Part shown: one piece after another, positions 43,601-56,905 of the stretch
Numbering within the stretch: the stretch's first letter is position 1
Layout of the letters: every line of letters starts with the position of its first letter
From: Minicystis rosea
Lineage (GTDB): Bacteria; Myxococcota_A; Polyangia; Polyangiales; Polyangiaceae
Direction of reading: 5' to 3'
NCBI GenBank assembly: GCA_001931535.1
Contig: CP016211.1
Span: forward strand, 9,532,377 to 9,596,376
Length of the DNA stretch: 64,000 bases
Made by a program: the position numbers and the translations under genes
The notes under the pieces: generated by a model
What the model saw: only the letters and a program-made list of their open reading frames with translations
Databases searched by the model: none
Told to the model about the DNA's origin: nothing

Positions 43601-45550
43601 CGCCACCTCGAACCACGCGCCGCGGGGGATGACGCCCTTGATCGTCTCGCGGTCCGCGCCGTCGCGCACGTTGAGGCCGCAGCCGTCCTCTTTGATGCGC
43701 ACGGTGAACTTGCGCTTCTTGAACGGCGACGGCGCCTGGGCCTTCTGCTCCTCGGTGTACGCGCCGAGCGGGAGCAGGTGCATGTAGAGCGAGAAGAAAT
43801 CGATCTTCTGGCCCTTGGGCGTCCAGCGCTCGTGGTGGACGAGGACGAAGCTCGTGGAGAGGGGGAGCTTCGCGCCGCCGAGCTCGATCTGCACCGGCTC
43901 CTTGTTGATGCGGTACGCGACGACCTCGCCGTCGGCCACGGCGACGATGGGCTTCTCGGTGTCGAGGTGGATGCCGCCGTGCCAGAAGTTGTTGGCGGCG
44001 ATGGGGAAGTAGCCGCCCTCGCCCTTCTCGTTGAGGTCGTAGAGGATCTTCGGATCGCCCACGCCCCCGACGGGGAGCCCGATGCCCGGCGGGCGGAGCG
44101 CCGAGCTCTCGGTGAGGAGGTAGATCACCGGGCGATCGCCCGTCGGCGCCTTGCCCGCGAGCTCGTCCGCGGCGGAGCATCGCTTGATGCTCGCGTCGCC
44201 TTCGAGGAGCCCGATGAAGCGACGGTAGCTGGCCCAGCACTTGATGACCTGGCACCCGAGCGACCACCCCGTGGGCGTGCCCTTCTCGCCGCCGAAGTGG
44301 ATGTTGATCCCGAGGTCGTCCGACTCCTTGTCGCCCTCCTTCTCGTCGAGCCACGAGTTGTTGCTCTTTGCCGTGACGAAGAAGACGTTCTTCTCACCCG
44401 CAGCGAGGATGGGCTTGAGCGCCCTGTAGCCCCACTCCTTGCCGAGATACGCCGTCACCGTCGACAGGTCCTCGGCCTGGTGGGCCCGCTTGAACATGTG
44501 CTGGCCGATGCGGTAGCGATGGAAGCCGAGCTGGAGCGTCGACCAGATCGTGTGCTCCGCGTCCTCCGTGTTGGGGAAGGTGCAGCACGGGAAGACCTCG
44601 ACCTTCTTGCGCCCGTCCTTGTCCTTGTAGATGACGAGCATCGTGTCGTGCCACTGGTCGCGGCTCTCGATGGTCGGCGCGAGGTAGCCCGGATCGCTCG
44701 GCGCGACGTCGGAGAGGAGCCCGCGCACGCCCATGAGGTTGATGCGGCCGTTGTCCTCCTGGAACTTCCACACGTCCTCCGTCTTGCCCTGCTCGTCCTG
44801 GAGGCGCTTCCACACGGCTTGCAGGTGATCGTAGAGCTGGTCCGGGGCCATCGCGTTGAGCTGGAACGCGGTGCGTCCGCCCGGCGGCGGAGCCGGCGGC
44901 GCGGCGTCCTCGACGTCCCCGCCGTCTTCGAGGAGCCAGTTGCCGCGCGCGGTGATGCGGTTGTTGGGATTGCCGTTCTTGTCGTCCCCGAGGTTGGTGT
45001 TCTGCTGCCAGTATTTGTAGTCGCGGATGGCCGCGCGGAACGCCGCGTAGTCGGCCTTCTGCATCGACGGCAGCAGCTTGGGCTTGTGCTTGCTGTCCGT
45101 GCCCTTCGACGAGTTGTGCCAGAAGTCCCCGCGATAGCTCAGATCGACGAGCACCTCTTTCATGCGCTGCGGGAACTTCTCCCAATCGCAGCCCCATGCC
45201 TTCGTGACGCCCTTTGCGCGGCCGACGTACGTCGGATACACGTGCTCGAAGAGCTTCTTCGAAGCGTCGACGCTGATCTTCGGCAACGTGGGTTTGTTGT
45301 TCGTGACCCATGTGCCCGCGGTGTCGCCCGTCTTCCCCGCGCCCTTGCACAGCTTCTCCGCGTCGGCGGCGGGCACGCCCGCGTCGATGAGGTCGGCCTT
45401 CACCGCGCTCTCTTCGCGTTGGCCCATGTCGTAGCCCGGGCCGATGGTCACGCCGGAGACACCGCCGGGCCAGTGCACCTTGAGCACCACGGGCAGGTTC
45501 CCGCCCTCGGTGACGAAGGTGAGCTCGCAGAAATTGGGGAACTCGCTCAT
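40655..45550 (-). CDS. 1631-residue multidomain cell-wall-targeting protein (lysozyme-like + split M23 + SH3 + EF-hands)
   Basis: No signal peptide is seen. Residues 1-200 resemble the pesticin-type T4-lysozyme-like fold: Glu15, then GGVSGVTIGPGYDMG (29-43) with Thr35 and Asp41 at the E-T-D spacing of that family. Around 415-450 INIHFGGEKGTPTGWSLGCQ is a second, unassigned domain. An M23-like peptidase begins at WHGGIHLD (523-530) and YMHLL (589-593) but its last motif, VHFEI, lies near 812-816, because SH3-like domains (DGCGLNVRDGADRE, KLGLNVRENKTG) are inserted between. An EF-hand/dockerin-like pair (DADGNGDVSSPE) is near 1066-1092. The C-terminal 500 residues are not recognised. Family names are from recall. 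It is probably a secreted or contact-delivered antibacterial effector. Confidence 0.75.
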   Translation of the reverse strand: MSEFPNFCELTFVTEGGNLPVVLKVHWPGGVSGVTIGPGYDMGQREESAVKADLIDAGVPAADAEKLCKGAGKTGDTAGTWVTNNKPTLPKISVDASKKLFEHVYPTYVGRAKGVTKAWGCDWEKFPQRMKEVLVDLSYRGDFWHNSSKGTDSKHKPKLLPSMQKADYAAFRAAIRDYKYWQQNTNLGDDKNGNPNNRITARGNWLLEDGGDVEDAAPPAPPPGGRTAFQLNAMAPDQLYDHLQAVWKRLQDEQGKTEDVWKFQEDNGRINLMGVRGLLSDVAPSDPGYLAPTIESRDQWHDTMLVIYKDKDGRKKVEVFPCCTFPNTEDAEHTIWSTLQLGFHRYRIGQHMFKRAHQAEDLSTVTAYLGKEWGYRALKPILAAGEKNVFFVTAKSNNSWLDEKEGDKESDDLGINIHFGGEKGTPTGWSLGCQVIKCWASYRRFIGLLEGDASIKRCSAADELAGKAPTGDRPVIYLLTESSALRPPGIGLPVGGVGDPKILYDLNEKGEGGYFPIAANNFWHGGIHLDTEKPIVAVADGEVVAYRINKEPVQIELGGAKLPLSTSFVLVHHERWTPKGQKIDFFSLYMHLLPLGAYTEEQKAQAPSPFKKRKFTVRIKEDGCGLNVRDGADRETIKGVIPRGAWFEVADSKDVAAWSASYVKVKYSGPDGDVEGYASITGRSKKVAGKPTTYVCDTKEDKPADESKLGLNVRENKTGSRLVRVAPFGAELKIKNPQEVAPGGKVALDKWVELEGGGWVYTSADKEIEGSRASLAVSATAEPDEYDKVVKTKLPIQAGSVVGHPGPYFVHEKTVHFEILTGDVEFMTNPKGDKSEANTLEIAAGTVFKKRTTKSEKVQVDLEIGTVLKLVQKGRADARKVILDELMGWAPRSALGDWKKETEQYTLLAPLASLATAAGGAGTIAINAAKGAKLRLYDQSGDHRLVGYTPSGSSPKTGWALLAQLGTPDGEELYTLTQPLPELLKEEPGTNYELTEDAGKNDAAIAAPILASGDPAVWKDKQGKVWQEIEFAPDTKGWVQRDAPGVKATSAYDWPGWQRVEEHGDFSDDGLCDATDLVALIDADGNGDVSSPELKKALEKPAVATRLRRVACVHPTEWAGEVKGLERLSGPPWSLGKEYIDATKDYIKKLGFWSDLTDVGLPAKDKVWNLHPIGFLEQLDKLSVTRDKPPPCVVTKLVVTRSDNETPLVPTKARVIQLVAESPFKVSTSFSTEDGPSLKVKAGDGSFELRKGDGPSSRDVLKDLKKLGVKKTLEKYRDKEEQEKKEKAAAKKPGAFDIKASAEFAMSPPKGMAELHLDLVTARKCDEPHPLQVVSVADGKITPIDPAKPTVSLPYNGTDGPVAQVKPQRYTISGAGCDGGSGAVTVEVFPASTALAKIDFEAERDCFDKVIKNIDKVLKGLFNGSASLKIFGGVSGFRGWREADDGRVYNAREFTAEGGLEVTFKIKLSFLKFFPIVPESLVRYVADIGLFFKVTGGIKVEGQLEQREYPAAAPSALTTKAANGSLKLTGSLVFEIGLYAELHLVVISAEATGKVVAPLKAGGELKWNDEKMQVSPFVTLEEGQFKVSLTVESWLTKSEYEWEFKAWDEQQFLKDYTWTIYDHTPKTAAAH

Positions 45551-45919
45551 GAGACTTACGGCCTCCCACGTTGGCGCGCCGTTCCTCGCGGGCCTCTCGT
45601 CGCAGCGCAGTCACCGACTCGGCGGCGCGCTTTCGAAGCGGGGATCGGCGCCGACTCTCCCGTCCGGTGTGGGCCTACGTCGATCCCAAACCACCCGTGA
45701 CGGCCGATCCTCTGGAACGTCGTCTATCGTCTTCGTTCACCTCGCCCGCGCGAGACGAACGACGATGATATTCCGATTCGCACCGCCGATGGAGACCCAG
45801 CGACATGCCGGCGACGCGCGAAGACGTCGATCGCGAAGGCCGGCGCCCGCACCGCGGAATCCTCTGCGATTTTGAGGGAAAGCGATCGACGGCGCGGGAA
45901 GCGCGTGTCGATCACGTCG
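45551..45919. other. Intergenic region (369 bp)
   Basis: It lies upstream of the giant gene and beyond the 3' end of the DUF4388 regulator, both leftward. No hairpin, repeat or convincing promoter was seen. Open frames here are Arg-rich. Confidence 0.45.
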
Positions 45920-47193
45920 TCAGTCGCGCTTCTTGTCTGCCGGTGTGGGCCGCGGAGGCAGGCGCGGCGCGGCCGGCACCGCGGGACGCGGCGGCATGGC
46001 CACCGTCGGCGAGCGCGGGATCGGCGGCGGGACACCGGGTGGACGCGGTGGCGGGACCAGCGGCTTCGGGAGCGGCGGAACCATCACGGAACGGCCCACG
46101 GGCGTGGGCTCCGCGGGCGGCAGCGGGCGCGGCAGCGGCGGCGGGCGCGGCGGCGGGATCGCCGGATGGCTCGGGGGACGCGGCAGCACGCGCATCGATC
46201 GCGGCGCCGGTGAGTCGCGCGAAGGCCCGACGTCGGCCGGGATCTCCCAGTCGGCGAGCTCGGGTTCGAGGAGCCGCGAGAGCTCCGATTGACGTGGCGA
46301 GCGCGACGACGGCGGCGCGAAATCGGCGGGCGACGATGGTGGTCCCCGAGCGCGGGCGCGGAGATGCGCGCCTCGTTCGTGCTCGATCGCCGGCTCGTCG
46401 AAGGCGGCAGCTCCAGATCGGCACGCGCCGCTTCGTCCTGCAAGCGCATCGCCTCGAGGAGGAAGGCGCCGAGCGAGAGCGCATTGCCTCCATGCGCGGG
46501 CGCCTGCGGCGCTTCGGGCTCGCTGCTGGGCACGAACGAGAATCGCCCCACGTTCCACGCCAGCATCGTGCGCAGCGCGGTGAGCGACGCGACCCGCGTC
46601 CCGCCGACCGTGCCTTCCACCACCTGCCCCGAAGCGATGAGGAGCTGCGCCCGCCGCTTCTTGCTCACCACCTCGAAGGTCCCGGTGCGGCGCTCCATCT
46701 CCAGCACGGTGAGCACCGTCGCAATCGACATCTGCCCGAGATCGCCTTCGATGGCGCTCGCCGAGCTCCCCGGCGGTGGGAGGGAGAGCATCGAATCGCG
46801 CCGCGTCCGCAGGCGCGAGGCCATGGCCACGAGCGCTTGGATCTGCGCCACCACTTCGTCCACGCGGAACGGCTTGGCGATGTAGACATCGGCGCCGACG
46901 TGAAAGCCTTCGAGACGCGATTGCTCGTCGTCGAGCCCCGAGAGGAAGAGGAACGGCGTCACCGACACGCGCGACGCATGCGTGCGCACGTTGCGTGCGA
47001 CCCAGAAGCCGTCGTGGTCCGGGAGCTGGACGTCGCACACGATGCAATCGGGCTGCTGCGCGACGGCGGTGTCGAGGCCGAGGCGCGCGGAGCCACAGAT
47101 CATGACCTCGTAGCCCGCCTCGCGGATGGCGATCTGCAGCAGGCGGGAGACCCACTCGTCGTCTTCGATAACGAGCACGAGCCCGCGCGACAT
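45920..47193 (-). CDS. Response regulator with DUF4388 (PatA-like) domain; apparent frameshift
   Basis: From the ATG at 47193 the frame codes a receiver domain (VLVIEDDEWVS, phospho-acceptor Asp in CIVCDVQLPDHDG, LFLSGLDDE, Lys in YIAKPFRVDE) and a DUF4388 domain (IEGDLGQMSIATVLTVLEME, ASGQVVEGTVGG). In this frame the sequence turns into Arg-rich nonsense after about 46405 and stops at 46084. The next frame continues as FDEPAIEHERG, ELSRLLEPELADWEI and a Pro-rich tail to a stop at 45920, with strong GC3. A single-base deletion near 46403-46410 would explain both, giving about 424 residues if restored. This may be a sequencing error or a real loss of the tail. Confidence 0.75.
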
Positions 47194-47343
47194 TGTGAAA
47201 ACGCTATCACGCGCCGCGGCGGCACGGGCAAGCCCGCGGGGTCTCCGACCCCCTCGTGGGTGTGGGGCTTCCCGACATGCCCGAGTTCCGGCCGGTCCAG
47301 CCCGCCTGCGGCCGGGGATCTGCCCCGGCGCCCCAAACCCGCT

Positions 47344-48495
47344 ATGCTCGGGCCCGTGACCGAGCCGGTGCGCGTAATCGTAGCCATGAGCGGGGGTGTC
47401 GACTCCTCCGTCGCCGCTGCTCGGCTGCTGGACCAGGGCTACGTGGTCATCGGAGTGACCCTTCACCTTTGGGATTACCCCGATGACGGCTCGGTCCGCG
47501 GCCGCTGCTGCGCCCCCGAGGACCAACACGACGCCCGCCGCGTCGCCGATCACCTCGGGATTCCCCATTACACCTTCGATCGGCGCGAGCTCTTCCAGAA
47601 GCACGTCGTCGATCCCTTCGTCGGCGCTTACCTCGAGGGCGAAACCCCGAGCCCGTGCGTCGCCTGCAATCGCTCGGTGAAGATGCGCGAGCTCTTCCCG
47701 CTGGCCGATCGCCTCGGCGCCGCCTTCGTCGCCACCGGCCATTACGCCCGCGTGGCCCCGGAAGCCGGCGGAGCCCGCCTCTTCCGCGGCCGCGATCGGA
47801 TCAAGGATCAGAGCTACTTCCTCCACATGCTCCGCGCGGACGAGCTCGCGCGCCTCCTCCTTCCGCTCGGCGACGCCACCAAGCAGGAGGTCCGCGCCGA
47901 AGCGCTCGACCGCAAGCTCCCCGGCGCGACCAAGGGCGAGAGCCAGGAGCTCTGCTTCGTGCCCACCGGCCGCTACGACGCCTTCGTCTCGGAGCGCGCC
48001 GACGGCCGCCTCCGCCCCGGCGCGATCGTCGATGCCGAAGGTCGCCCGGTCGGAGCGCACGCCGGCGTGCACGCCTTCACGATCGGCCAGCGCAAGGGCC
48101 TCGGTGTGGCGCTCGGCAAGCCGATGTTCGTGGTCGACCTCGACGCCGACACGGCGACCGTGCGGCTCGGTGACGAGTCTGCGCTCTACAGCAACGAAGC
48201 TCGCATCGAAGAAGCAGCCTGGAGCGACGACGTCCAATTCCCGCTCGAAGCAGACGTCAAAGTGCGCGCGCGTCACGACGCGGAGCGCGCCGTCATCGAG
48301 CGCACGGCCGATCCCGCGACGGGCGCCGACGTGTTCGTGGCCCGCTTCCAAACGCCGGTGCGCGCGATCTCGCCGGGTCAGGTGGCGGTGGCGTATCGCG
48401 GAGATCGGGTGCTCGGCGGTGGCGTGATCACCATGCGATCGCCGGCGCCGCCTCCCGAGCCGAGCTCGCCGGCCCTCGGCGAGGAGCGCGTTTGA
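47344..48495 (+). CDS. mnmA: tRNA-specific 2-thiouridylase
   Basis: The product is 383 residues from the ATG at 47344 (a GTG at 47356 is a close alternative). The ATP-pyrophosphatase P-loop is MSGGVDSSVAAARLL. The catalytic nucleophile is in SPCVACNRSVKMREL and the second Cys in SQELCFV. FVATGHYARV and DQSYFLH also match. It makes the 2-thio group of wobble uridine in tRNA for Lys, Glu and Gln, with sulfur passed by partner proteins. It diverges from the DUF4388 regulator and overlaps the next gene by 1 bp. Confidence 0.95.
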   Translation: MLGPVTEPVRVIVAMSGGVDSSVAAARLLDQGYVVIGVTLHLWDYPDDGSVRGRCCAPEDQHDARRVADHLGIPHYTFDRRELFQKHVVDPFVGAYLEGETPSPCVACNRSVKMRELFPLADRLGAAFVATGHYARVAPEAGGARLFRGRDRIKDQSYFLHMLRADELARLLLPLGDATKQEVRAEALDRKLPGATKGESQELCFVPTGRYDAFVSERADGRLRPGAIVDAEGRPVGAHAGVHAFTIGQRKGLGVALGKPMFVVDLDADTATVRLGDESALYSNEARIEEAAWSDDVQFPLEADVKVRARHDAERAVIERTADPATGADVFVARFQTPVRAISPGQVAVAYRGDRVLGGGVITMRSPAPPPEPSSPALGEERV

Positions 48496-49238
48496 TGCGC
48501 GCGGCCACGCTGCTCGCGGCCCTGCCGGTGCTCGCCGGCTGCTCGCTTGGTCAAGGCACCGGCGACGTGAAGAGCGATGCTCTCTTCGCCCGCGAGTGCT
48601 GGGGCCGCGCCGTCGACGACACCAGCGCCATCGGCGCTCCCTACGATCTGCAGCCCGACTTCTTCGCCGCCATCCCCTACCGCAACACGCTGCAAATCCG
48701 CGTGCAGCGCGGCACCGACTACACCGAGGTCTCCGACGGCATCGCCGTCCTCATCGACGACATCACCAAGATCCGCGAAGCCATCGCTGCGCAGAGCGAT
48801 GCCGGCGCGGGCGACGCCGGCACGACCGGCACGGGCGGCGGCGACGCAGGCGCGGCGGCGAAGGCGACCTTCCGCGTCGCCATCCCCGCGGGCGTGGCGC
48901 CGCCGGGATCGCCGGCCGTTCCGCCGCCGGATCTCGTGGCCGATCCGCCGATCGTGCACGTGTCGCTCTATCTCCAGCGCTCGTGTCACAACCAGAACAC
49001 CATTCTCTACGGCGTCGACGGCACCATGACCTTCAGCGCCCTCTTCGACGGCGATCCCAACGAGACCAGCGCCGCCGAAAAGCTCACCGACGCCGAGCTC
49101 GACATCCAGGTCGGCGACCTTCGCGACACGCCCTTCGGCGAGTACGCAGGCAACGTCCCTCCCGGCCTGCGCTCACGCCTCTACGGTCACTTCCGCTTCT
49201 ATTTCGAGCGCGGCCAGCCCGGGCAGCCCTTCCCCTGA
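48495..49238 (+). CDS. Lipoprotein of unknown function
   Basis: The product is 247 residues, beginning at a TGATG overlap with mnmA. Lipobox LAGC. The body includes ALFARECWGRAVDDTSAIG, FFAAIPYRNTLQIRVQRGTD, a Gly/Ala/Thr linker and CHNQNTILYGVDGTMTFSAL. It ends GHFRFYFERGQPGQPFP. Conserved-looking Cys at RECWG and RSCHN. No known domain. Its operon with mnmA appears positional only. Confidence 0.75.
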   Translation: MRAATLLAALPVLAGCSLGQGTGDVKSDALFARECWGRAVDDTSAIGAPYDLQPDFFAAIPYRNTLQIRVQRGTDYTEVSDGIAVLIDDITKIREAIAAQSDAGAGDAGTTGTGGGDAGAAAKATFRVAIPAGVAPPGSPAVPPPDLVADPPIVHVSLYLQRSCHNQNTILYGVDGTMTFSALFDGDPNETSAAEKLTDAELDIQVGDLRDTPFGEYAGNVPPGLRSRLYGHFRFYFERGQPGQPFP

Positions 49239-49643
49239 GCATCGATGAGGCGGCCGCGATGCGACCGCCGATGAAGCGTTGGGAGACATGAATGCGGCGC
49301 CGGCAGGCACGATTGTCGGCCCGCATGAATGCCGCGCTCCATTGCCGTGTGGTGCCCAATGCGGCGCAGAATGCAACCGTGATTGACGGCGATGTGAGCT
49401 GAATGCCCGCGAAATCAGGGCGCAGGCATTGGGAAGCCATGCGCTTCCGTCACCAAAGACTCGACCGGTGTTCAGACCTCGGTTCGATGAGGTTCCGGCG
49501 GGTGTGGACCTTTACTTTCGCACGGCATTGCCGATACGCTTCTCGAACGGATGCGCGCGACCTGCACACGCCACGGGGGCTGGGTAACGTGCTCCGGAAC
49601 GTAGGCACTCGAAGCCCCCTCGCGGTAAACTAAGCACCACACC
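49239..49643. other. Intergenic region (405 bp)
   Basis: It precedes the kinase gene and is less GC-rich than the coding regions. Short GAATGC/AATGCGGCG motifs recur (around 49290, 49324, 49357 and 49401) without regular spacing. No gene or clear terminator was seen. A TAAACT about 18 bp before the kinase ATG could be a -10 box. Confidence 0.45.
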
Positions 49644-52051
<2,408 letters not shown>

Positions 52052-52055
<4 letters not shown>

Positions 52056-53416
52056 CCAACACGAGAGGCAGGGGCCGACCCGCAAACGGGCCCGGCGAGG
52101 CGAGCCGACGGCAGCCTCATCGGGCACCTCGCACCGTGACGGTGCGTGAAACGCTCCGCATCGAGAGCGTCGCCGCCGGTGGTGCAGGCGTCGCGCACCT
52201 GCCGAACGGCGCCGTGGTCTTCGTGCCGCGCACCGCGCCGGGCGACGTGATCGAAGCCGAGGTGATCACCTCGACGCAGCCCGCGAGCGGCCGCGTGCTC
52301 CGCGTGATCGAGCCGAGCGCCGATCGCGTCGACCCGCCCTGCCCCTACGTCGAAGCCTGCGGCGGCTGCGATCTGATGCACCTCTCGGCCACCGCGCAGG
52401 AGCGCGCGCACACCGAGATGGTCCGCTCCGCGCTCTCTCGCGCGCTGCCGAACGCGAAGCTCCCCGAGATCCGCGTGCACGTCGCGCCCACGCAGCTCGC
52501 GTACCGCACCCGCGCGCGCTTCTTCCTCAAGGCCGATCGCCGCGGCGTGCGCGTCGGCTACCGCGCGCCGAGTTCGCACGATCTCACGTCCATCGATGCC
52601 TGCCTCGTCCTCGATCCAGCCATCGCGCCGCTGCTCGCCGAGCTCCGTGAAGTGCTCGCCGGCGCGTCCGGTGACGGTGATGCGCAGGTCGCGCGCGGTC
52701 GCGACGGCCGCCCCGTGGTGTCGCTCGCGTGGCGTGGAGAGCTGCCTGCCTCGGCCTGGTCGGCGCTCGACGCACGGGTCACGCGCGGCGCCTGGGCCGG
52801 CGCGCGCGTCGTGCTGCACGGCGCTGGGCAACCGGCGACCTTCGGCGATCCGCGCCCCGTGATCGCCGGCGCCGACGGTGCCCCGCTCGTGATCGCGCCC
52901 GGCGGCTTCGCCCAGCCCTCCGACGACGGCGCCGTACTCCTCGCCCGCCGCGCCGACGAGCTCGCCCGCATCGAAGACAAACCGCGCCCGCGCCACGTCG
53001 TCGAGCTCTTCGCCGGCAGCGGCACGCTCTCGATCCTCCTCGCGCAGGGCGCGGCCTCGTTCACGGCCGTCGAGATCGACGAGGCCGCCTGCGCCGCCGC
53101 ACGCGAGAACCTGACCGCGCGCGGCCTCGCCGCCAAGGTCGTCACCGCCGACGCCGACGCCGCTTCCATTTCACCGAACACGACCATCGTCGTCCTCGAT
53201 CCTCCGCGCACCGGCGCGCGCGGCGCGGCCGCGACCATCGCGGCGTCGAGCGCACGCGTCGTGGTCTACGTCGCCTGCGATCCGCCCACGCTCGCGCGCG
53301 ATCTCACCGTCCTCACGGGCAACGGTCGATTCGCCGTCACGGACGTGGAGATCTTCGAGCTCTTCCCGCAGACGAGCCACGTCGAGACCGTGGTGCGGCT
53401 CGAACGGGTTCGGTGA
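52052..53416 (+). CDS. TrmA/RlmD-family class I RNA methyltransferase
   Basis: The product is 454 residues from the GTG at 52052, overlapping the kinase stop by 4 bp. An N-terminal TRAM-like domain (IESVAAGGAGVAHLPNGAVV) is followed by the iron-sulfur cysteines CPYVEACGGCDLMHL, a SAM-binding core (VVELFAGSGTLSILLA, VVLDPPRTGA) and the catalytic Cys of VACDPPTLARDL; DVEIFELFPQTSHVETV closes the family pattern. It would methylate C5 of uridine in tRNA or 23S rRNA. The exact target among TrmA, RlmC and RlmD cannot be told. Confidence 0.92.
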
Positions 53417-53546
53417 GCCGCGGAAAAGGCCGCCCCTCTCCCGCGAACGTCGAGTCTGGATCCGCGTGAAGGCCCGGAAAAACGTGGACGAAAATCTGCG
53501 TGCCTCCACGTCTCCGTGGTGAAATCCTCATCGCTCCGAGGCCGTC

Positions 53547-53741
53547 ATGATCCATCCCGTCGACGATCGGCTCCGCCGCGAAGCCGCCCGCTTTCGCCTC
53601 GTGTTCGCCTGCCCGGATTGCGCCTCGTACGATCCCGAGGGCGACCGTTGCTCGCTCGGCTTCCCACACGACGATCACCGTGATCCCAGCCTCGCCGAGC
53701 GCGACGAGGTGATCTTCTGCAAAGCCTTCGAGCTCCGGTGA
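53547..53741 (+). CDS. Small Cys/His protein upstream of tilS
   Basis: The product is 64 residues: MIHPVDDRLRREAARFRLVF, then ACPDCASYDPEGDRCSLGFP and a C-terminal EVIFCKAFELR. Four Cys and His residues (HDDH) suggest a single zinc site. It overlaps tilS by 4 bp, so the genes are likely coupled. I recognise it as a kind of small conserved myxobacterial protein but know no function. Confidence 0.7.
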   Translation: MIHPVDDRLRREAARFRLVFACPDCASYDPEGDRCSLGFPHDDHRDPSLAERDEVIFCKAFELR

Positions 53742-54613
53742 GCGCACGCCGATCGCACCCGCCTTCGCTGCTGCGCCTCACCGAGCGCCTCGTCCGGGAC
53801 GAGCACCTTTTCGCGCGCGGCGACGTCGTGCTCTGCGCGTGCTCCGGTGGTCCCGACTCGACCGCGCTGCTCCACGTGATCGCCCGTCTCCGCGAGACCA
53901 TCGGCCACACCGTCGTCGCCCACGGCGTCGATCACGGCCTCCGCGCCGACGCCGACGCCGAGCTCGCGCTCGCGGCCGGCGTCGCGGCCGCGAACGACGT
54001 CCCCTTCACCGTGACGCGCGTGCGCGTCGCACCGGGCGGAAACCTGCAAGCACGCGCGCGTGCCGCACGTCACGAAGCGCTCGCCGGCGCGGCCGAGGCC
54101 GCAGGCGCGCGCGTCGTCGCCACGGGCCACACCGCCGACGATCGCGCCGAAACGCTGCTCCTTCGCCTCCTTCGCGGCGCGGGTCCGCGTGGCCTCGCCG
54201 TCTTGCCGCCGCGCGCTCCCCTCCCTGCTTCCGCCGACGTCGAATTGATCCGCCCGCTCCTTGGGGCGCGCCGTCGCGACGTCCTCGCGCACCTCGAGCG
54301 GCACGCGCTGCCATTCGCGCACGATCCTTCGAACCGTGATCCGCGCTTCACCCGCGCGCGCGTGCGCCACGAGCTCGTCCCTCTGCTCGAAGAGCTTTCG
54401 CCCGGCGTGGTCGAGCACCTCTCCTCGCTCGCGGACATGCTCGCCAATGCGCCCGATGACGCTACGCTCGATGGCCTCGGCCGCGCGCAGCGCCTCGCGG
54501 TCGAGCGGGCCCGACGGATGGGCCGGCGATCGGTCCGCCTGAGGCTCCCGGGCGGTCGAGAGGTCGAGGCTACCTTTCCCGATGGCCGGATCGTCCTTAT
54601 CGAGTCACGGTGA
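53738..54613 (+). CDS. tilS: tRNA(Ile)-lysidine synthase
   Basis: The product is 291 residues from a GTG overlapping the small gene upstream. The PP-loop is CACSGGPDSTALLHV, with HGVDHGLRADAD, TGHTADDRAETLLLRLLRG and FAHDPSNRDPRFTRARVRHE, all matching TilS. The enzyme attaches lysine to the wobble C of tRNA-Ile so that it reads AUA. The protein ends with a short C-terminal piece, lacking the substrate-recognition domains of long TilS forms, so it belongs to the short type. Confidence 0.92.
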   Translation: MSARRSHPPSLLRLTERLVRDEHLFARGDVVLCACSGGPDSTALLHVIARLRETIGHTVVAHGVDHGLRADADAELALAAGVAAANDVPFTVTRVRVAPGGNLQARARAARHEALAGAAEAAGARVVATGHTADDRAETLLLRLLRGAGPRGLAVLPPRAPLPASADVELIRPLLGARRRDVLAHLERHALPFAHDPSNRDPRFTRARVRHELVPLLEELSPGVVEHLSSLADMLANAPDDATLDGLGRAQRLAVERARRMGRRSVRLRLPGGREVEATFPDGRIVLIESR

Positions 54614-54736
54614 CGACCGGACGTCCGTTCCGTGTCCTCCTGTCACGAGGCTGGCGCGACGCAGCGAGGCCCTCGCCTCCCCCGGTTGGGAATCGTGAAA
54701 CATCGTTAAGAGCGACGCATTTCGGGCCGCCCCAGG

Positions 54737-54764
54737 TTGAGCGGCGCTTTCAGGCTGGTAAGAA
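54737..54764 (+). promoter_or_regulatory. Possible promoter for ftsH
   Basis: TTGAGC (54737-54742) and TAAGAA (54759-54764) with a 16-bp spacer lie about 90 bp before the ftsH start in an otherwise unassigned gap. The match to a sigma-70-type consensus is modest. Confidence 0.3.
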
Positions 54765-54855
54765 GACACGTAGTATTTTCGGGTAAGACCATTCGCTCCG
54801 CGTTTCGCGGAGAGCCGTTCGCGGAGACGAGCGGCGGGAGAAGTTGGGGTCCCTC

Positions 54856-56808
<1,953 letters not shown>

Positions 56809-56905
56809 TCCTTCTCGCGATGGGGCCGCAAGCGGCCCCATACCCCGGGCCGGCAAGCGGCTCTGTCACGATGGGGCCGTCAGCAGCCCCGAACCCCAGC
56901 CGGCC

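Noticed and set aside
39824..45550. Calling the giant protein a type VI secretion effector
   Set aside because: No VgrG, Hcp, PAAR or sheath gene is in the window; the delivery route cannot be stated.
42362..45700. 1112-codon open frame opposite the giant cell-wall-attack gene
   Set aside because: Composition is low-complexity Arg/Leu/Glu/Val with no recognisable fold, antisense to a gene with several recognised motifs.
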